DNA from: Paenibacillus_AB sp036577625
GTDB lineage: Bacteria; Bacillota; Bacilli; Paenibacillales; NBRC-103111
DNA length: 64,000 nt
Assembly: GCF_036577625.1 (NCBI RefSeq)
Contig: NZ_JARBDC010000069.1
Span: 124,001-188,000 of the forward strand
Direction: 5' to 3'
The notes beneath the pieces are model-generated. The model was given only the letters and a program-made list of their open reading frames with translations, had not been told where the DNA came from and did no database searches. The first letter of the stretch is position 1; the number at the start of each line of letters is the position of its first letter. Positions 61,468 through 64,000 of this stretch are shown here, piece by piece. Position numbers and translations under genes: made by a program.

Positions 61468-62628
61468 TTACAGCCGGACGATCTGCTCCTTGTACGAGCT
61501 CGCTTTGCGGAAATCGGGCATCTCCATCACCCGGCCGCCGTTCGTCACCGACAGCTCCGACAGCAGGCCGACCGCCGTCCATTCGCACGCGTCGTACACG
61601 TCGATCGGCGGCTTCGTGCCGGTTCGGATCGCGTCGACGAAGTCCTGCACAATGAAGAAGTCGCCGCCCCAATGTCCGGCGCTGCGCTGCTCCTCGGTCA
61701 CGTTTTTGTACCGCTCCGGCAGCAGGTCGTTGAAGTCGGACAGCGGACGCCATTCGGCTTTGTCCGGATGCTCGCCGTCCTGCTGGACGTATATTTTGTG
61801 CTGGTCGCCGAGCCCGCGCGGCGCTTCGTAGCACGCCTTCGTCCCCTGCAGCGTATAGTACGCCCCGTTATGCGGACGGTTCGAGACGCAGTCGAGACGC
61901 AGCTTGATCAGCTTGCCGCTTTCGAGCTGGCACATCGTGATCGACGTATCCTCCTGACGGAACTGCGGAGCCGTATGCCATCCCGTTCCGAACGTCGCGA
62001 CCGACTTGATCCGGTCCCCCTTGAACCACTGCATGACCGGCCCCAAACTGTGCGTCGGGTAAAACATGCCGCGCTTGCCGAACTGCCAGTAGTTGCGCCA
62101 GGACGTTTTGCCGGCGGTCGTCTGCTCGCCGGGAACGCGCCGGTTGTAGCCGTAGGCCAAATGCTTGACGTCGTGCAAATATTCGCCCTCGCCGAAGTAA
62201 ATGTCGCCGAATACGCCTTGGCGCACCATGTTGGCGATCAGCTGGTTCGTCGGAATGTAGCAGTAGTTTTCCGCGAACATGTACACTTTGTCGCTATGCT
62301 TCTCGACCGCTTCCTTGAGCCACCACAGCTCGTCCATCGTCACGCCGGCCGTCACCTCGCACATGACGTGCTTGCCGGCTTCGAGCGCTTGAATCGTCTG
62401 CTGGACGTGAAGCTGCATCGGCGTCGAGATGACGACGGCGTCGAGATCGGATTCGAGCATGTCTTCATAGATGCGGTACGTGCGCGGAATGCCGAACTTC
62501 GCCGCCTGCTCCTTCAGCAGCCCTTCGTGAAGGTCGCACAGCGCCGTCACTTCGACGCCGGGGATAGCGCGGAAGCCGAGCAGGTTGCTCAGCCCTCGGG
62601 CGCCGACAATGCCTACTTTTAACGTCAC
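61468..62628 (-). CDS. Gfo/Idh/MocA-fold protein, GH109-like
   Basis: 386 residues. It has an N-terminal Rossmann fold (VGIVGARGLSN). Where dehydrogenases have EKP, this protein has CEVTAGVTMDE (90-98), so the catalytic lysine is absent. Further on, WRNYWQFGKRGMFYPTHSLGP carries Y190 and H193, the Tyr-x-x-His spacing of GH109 NAD-dependent glycosidases, together with GEGEYLHDVK. It may therefore be a GH109-type glycosidase rather than a simple dehydrogenase. It is unlike the two Gfo/Idh genes at 3872 and 4895, which keep the lysine. It follows the amidohydrolase gene after 34 bases. Confidence 0.82.
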   Translation of the reverse strand: MTLKVGIVGARGLSNLLGFRAIPGVEVTALCDLHEGLLKEQAAKFGIPRTYRIYEDMLESDLDAVVISTPMQLHVQQTIQALEAGKHVMCEVTAGVTMDELWWLKEAVEKHSDKVYMFAENYCYIPTNQLIANMVRQGVFGDIYFGEGEYLHDVKHLAYGYNRRVPGEQTTAGKTSWRNYWQFGKRGMFYPTHSLGPVMQWFKGDRIKSVATFGTGWHTAPQFRQEDTSITMCQLESGKLIKLRLDCVSNRPHNGAYYTLQGTKACYEAPRGLGDQHKIYVQQDGEHPDKAEWRPLSDFNDLLPERYKNVTEEQRSAGHWGGDFFIVQDFVDAIRTGTKPPIDVYDACEWTAVGLLSELSVTNGGRVMEMPDFRKASSYKEQIVRL

Positions 62629-62662
62629 CTTGGATCAGCTCCGTCCTGATTGGTTGTGCCCG

Positions 62663-63496
62663 CTACACGAGACCGAGCAGCTCGGGCGTATTGCGGTGAA
62701 TGATCGATTCGATCACGTCGTCTTCGATCGGCGGAAGCGGCGTTCCTACGGCGAACCGTCCCGCGCTCCGCAGCGAATCGATCGTTTGTTGCGTCGTGAA
62801 AAACGGAAAGTCCGAGCCGAACAATATTTTGTGCGCCACGCCGTATTCGATCGCCGATACGAGCGCATTATAAAATTGCCAAGGTCTGGAGCCCAGCGCG
62901 GACAAATCCATGTAAACGTTCGTATTTTTGCGGACGACCGAAATGCATTCGTCGATCCACGGGTGGCCCATATGCGCGATGATCATTTTCAGATCGGGAA
63001 ACGTTCTCGCGATCGGATCGAGCTCGACCGGACGCGACGCGTCGAGATAGCCTTCCGGCACGAACGACGTTCCCTGGTGCCACATGATCGGCAGCTTCAG
63101 CTCGTTCGCCTTCGCGTAGAGCGCGTAATGCTTCGGGTCGTTCGGGTAAAAGTTTTGGTAGATCGGTGCGATTTTCAGTCCGCACAGCTTGTGCTCCTTG
63201 ACCGCTTCCTCCAGCAGCCTCGGCGCGTCCGGCCGGTTCGGATCGACGCTGGCGAAGCCGAACAGCTTGCCCGGAGCGGTCGCGACGTACCGGGCCACAT
63301 CCTCGTTCGGCACGAGGCAGCCGGTCGCCGGAGCGTCGAACGCCAGCACGATCGCGCCGTCGAAGCCGCGTACGCAAGCTTCGTGCTGCTCCGGGGTCGC
63401 GATCACTTCCATGTTCCAGGCGCGCTTCGCGGCCGCGCCCCACGCGCCGCCGACCTGCCCGGGAAGAAACAAATGCGTATGGCAATCGAAGATCAT
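62663..63496 (-). CDS. Amidohydrolase family (TIM-barrel, PF04909-type) protein
   Basis: 277 residues. Metal ligands look intact: H6 and H8 in DCHTHLF, a WHQG histidine near 145, HMGHPW near 180 and the Asp in FGSDFPFF near 240. The family includes ACMSD-like decarboxylases and lactone or amide hydrolases. ATG 63496 is preferred, with AAAGG upstream. It is followed by the GH109-like gene in the same operon, and probably processes the same imported compound (inference). Confidence 0.87.
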   Translation of the reverse strand: MIFDCHTHLFLPGQVGGAWGAAAKRAWNMEVIATPEQHEACVRGFDGAIVLAFDAPATGCLVPNEDVARYVATAPGKLFGFASVDPNRPDAPRLLEEAVKEHKLCGLKIAPIYQNFYPNDPKHYALYAKANELKLPIMWHQGTSFVPEGYLDASRPVELDPIARTFPDLKMIIAHMGHPWIDECISVVRKNTNVYMDLSALGSRPWQFYNALVSAIEYGVAHKILFGSDFPFFTTQQTIDSLRSAGRFAVGTPLPPIEDDVIESIIHRNTPELLGLV

Positions 63497-63583
63497 ACCG
63501 TTCACGCCTTTCTTGGGCGCTCGATCGCGCGGATCCGTCGGCTTTCCGACGATTGGTACGGCGGTGCCGGGCCGGTTCGCCGG

Positions 63584-64000
63584 TCAGCGGGCACCGCCCT
63601 GCTTCGGCAGCGGCTTCGCCGGCGTCGGCGGCTGCAAGTAACCGAGCTCGGCGGATATGCGATCGGCTGTCTGTTTGACCGCTTCGCCGATTTGCTGGTA
63701 TTTCGTCGCCGGCAAATCTTTGTTCAGCGACGTGATGCTGATCGAGGCGAATACTTGCCCGTTCTCGTTCCGGATCGGAGCGCCGATGCAGCGGATGCCT
63801 TCCTCGAACTCCTCGTCCTCGATCGAATAGCCGTATTGGCGCACGTACCGGACGTCGTCCATCAGCTTGGCGAGCGCCCGGTCGAGTTTATCCGATGCGC
63901 CCTCCAGCTCGGCCGCCAGCGCGCCGGCGATTTCGTCGTCGGTCATCCCCGACGCGATCGCCTTGCCGACGCCGGACATATGGAGCGGCTGCACTTGGCC
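63584..64000 (-). CDS. IclR family transcriptional regulator, 5' end outside window
   Basis: Only the C-terminal effector domain (139 residues) is visible. It begins within QPLHMSGVGKAI, the conserved start of the IclR effector domain, and contains GIRCIGAPIRNENGQVFASISIT. The N-terminal winged helix lies beyond the right edge. The C-terminus has an unusual Pro/Lys-rich tail (QPPTPAKPLPKQGG). It lies 87 bases upstream of the amidohydrolase gene in the same direction and is probably a local regulator. Confidence 0.9.
   Translation of the reverse strand, partial: GQVQPLHMSGVGKAIASGMTDDEIAGALAAELEGASDKLDRALAKLMDDVRYVRQYGYSIEDEEFEEGIRCIGAPIRNENGQVFASISITSLNKDLPATKYQQIGEAVKQTADRISAELGYLQPPTPAKPLPKQGGAR

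Overview
The window looks like chromosomal DNA of a Gram-positive, endospore-forming member of the Paenibacillaceae (Paenibacillus/Cohnella type). Supporting evidence: high GC, strong AGGAGG-type ribosome binding sites, many GTG/TTG starts, lipoboxes on all solute-binding proteins, a ger germination operon, an immune-inhibitor-A metalloprotease, and many CUT1 sugar transport genes controlled by AraC-type regulators. No rRNA, tRNA, CRISPR array, transposase or prophage was seen. The long plus-strand ORFs opposite the minus-strand genes are GC-driven shadows.

Layout. 1-2241 (-): immune inhibitor A protease, cut by the left edge. 2510-10605 (-): a seven-gene run of solute-binding protein, two permeases, a cytosolic ceramidase-like amidase, two Gfo/Idh oxidoreductases and a DegT/class-VI aminotransferase, with a divergent AraC regulator (10850). 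12023-17086 (-): a huge secreted multidomain protein with a GH18-like barrel and an orphan solute-binding protein, with a divergent AraC (17218). 18500-20110 (-): DUF5946-like and DUF2268-like proteins. 20312-27534 (-): Tat-exported beta-helix protein, GHL6/GH42-like enzyme and two orphan solute-binding proteins, with a divergent membrane-anchored AraC sensor (27831).

30308-33102 (-): a sulfur relay (YeeE/YedE transporter, TusA, rhodanese, rhodanese lipoprotein), sharing a divergent promoter with a YVTN beta-propeller lipoprotein (33239). 34503-38229 (+): germinant receptor operon in the order gerAB-gerAA-gerAC. 38281-41976 (-): secreted CBM9/heparinase-II/III-like protein with a cre-like palindrome just downstream of its promoter. 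42297-44066 (+): PAS-HD-GYP protein and a zinc-knuckle HNH nuclease. 44214-46361 (-): class A PBP. 46781-49068: MocR regulator and divergent Asp/Glu racemase. 49379-54276: a decayed DHFR-like gene end, GNAT, a ConA-like protein, a UbiA/MenA prenyltransferase, a NAGPA-domain protein, an EamA transporter and a hypothetical. 55180-64000 (-): a second complete sugar locus with IclR (cut by the right edge), amidohydrolase, GH109-like Gfo/Idh protein, AraC sensor, two permeases and a binding protein.

Theme: the region is a series of carbohydrate acquisition modules, each pairing an AraC sensor with a lipoprotein binding protein and specialised enzymes. Two modules have permeases and two do not. All functional assignments come from reading protein motifs by eye; no database search was run.
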